NCBI GenBank assembly: GCA_035690425.1
Contig: DASSKO010000034.1
Location: 1-13,148 of the forward strand
Origin: DASSKO01 sp035690425
GTDB lineage: Bacteria; Actinomycetota; Actinomycetes; Propionibacteriales; Nocardioidaceae
Reading direction: 5' to 3'
Length of the DNA: 13,148 nucleotides
A program made the position numbers and the translations under genes. The notes under the pieces were generated by a model. The model was given only the letters and a program-made list of their open reading frames with translations, had not been told where the DNA came from and searched no databases. This document shows positions 13,082 to 13,148 of the stretch, one piece after another; the first letter of the stretch is position 1; each line of letters begins with the position of its first letter.

Positions 13082-13148
13082 CCGCGGTACGGCGGTAGCG
13101 CAGCCGGTCGTGCATCCGGTGGGAGCGGCCCTGCCAGAACTCCACCTG
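13050..13148 (-). CDS. pdxH: Pyridoxamine 5'-phosphate oxidase, C-terminal end (partial)
   Basis: The window's end cuts this gene; 32 codons and a TGA are present, reading QVEFWQGRSHRMHDRLRYRR and then TADGWLVERLAP. This is the highly conserved C-terminus of PdxH: the VEFWQGR...RLHDR-type segment contributes FMN- and pyridoxal-phosphate-binding residues, and the protein normally ends in RL.P. The enzyme oxidises pyridoxamine or pyridoxine 5'-phosphate to pyridoxal 5'-phosphate with FMN and oxygen in the cytoplasm. The natural C-terminus is intact, so arrival of the neighbouring restriction genes did not break it. Confidence 0.95.
   Translation of the reverse strand, partial: QVEFWQGRSHRMHDRLRYRRTADGWLVERLAP

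Overview
The window is very GC-rich, almost gap-free, uses many GTG starts and carries an iron regulator whose residue numbering matches actinobacterial DtxR/IdeR. It is therefore most likely chromosomal DNA of a high-GC actinomycete. A Nocardioides-like (Propionibacteriales) host is a guess from general style only.

Left part (1-2544): the 3' end of a gene for a Pro-rich, Asp/Thr/Gly-repeat protein that looks secreted (+) meets, tail to tail with 6 bp between stops, a membrane-anchored calcineurin-like metallophosphoesterase (-). Middle part (2577-7127, all -): a tightly packed run reading, in transcription order, DtxR/IdeR-type metal repressor, class I SAM methyltransferase, ABC exporter ATPase, ABC-2 permease and MFS antiporter. 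Three neighbours are joined by overlaps of 4 and 14 bp. The phosphoesterase follows 32 bp later and may be the sixth gene. The layout suggests a metal- or stress-linked efflux operon, but substrates cannot be read from sequence. Diverging from the repressor are a thioesterase-like (double hot-dog type) protein and a GH13 alpha-glucosidase (+); palindromes between these two could be a terminator and an operator.

Right part (9843-13148): just after the glucosidase gene lies the most interesting element. A good sigma-70-type promoter is followed by an unusually long Shine-Dalgarno sequence, complementary to about 15 nt of the 16S rRNA 3' end. It drives a 12-codon ORF (MNSLRTREVAAR) whose stop codon sits in a hairpin, followed by a well-formed three-way-junction RNA. 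No protein gene follows on that strand, so this looks like a free-standing small RNA / micro-peptide unit that I cannot name. Converging on it is a type II restriction-modification pair (gamma-class N6-adenine methyltransferase, then a probable PD-(D/E)xK-like endonuclease with a TTG start). This pair appears inserted between the RNA unit and pdxH, whose last 32 codons close the window.
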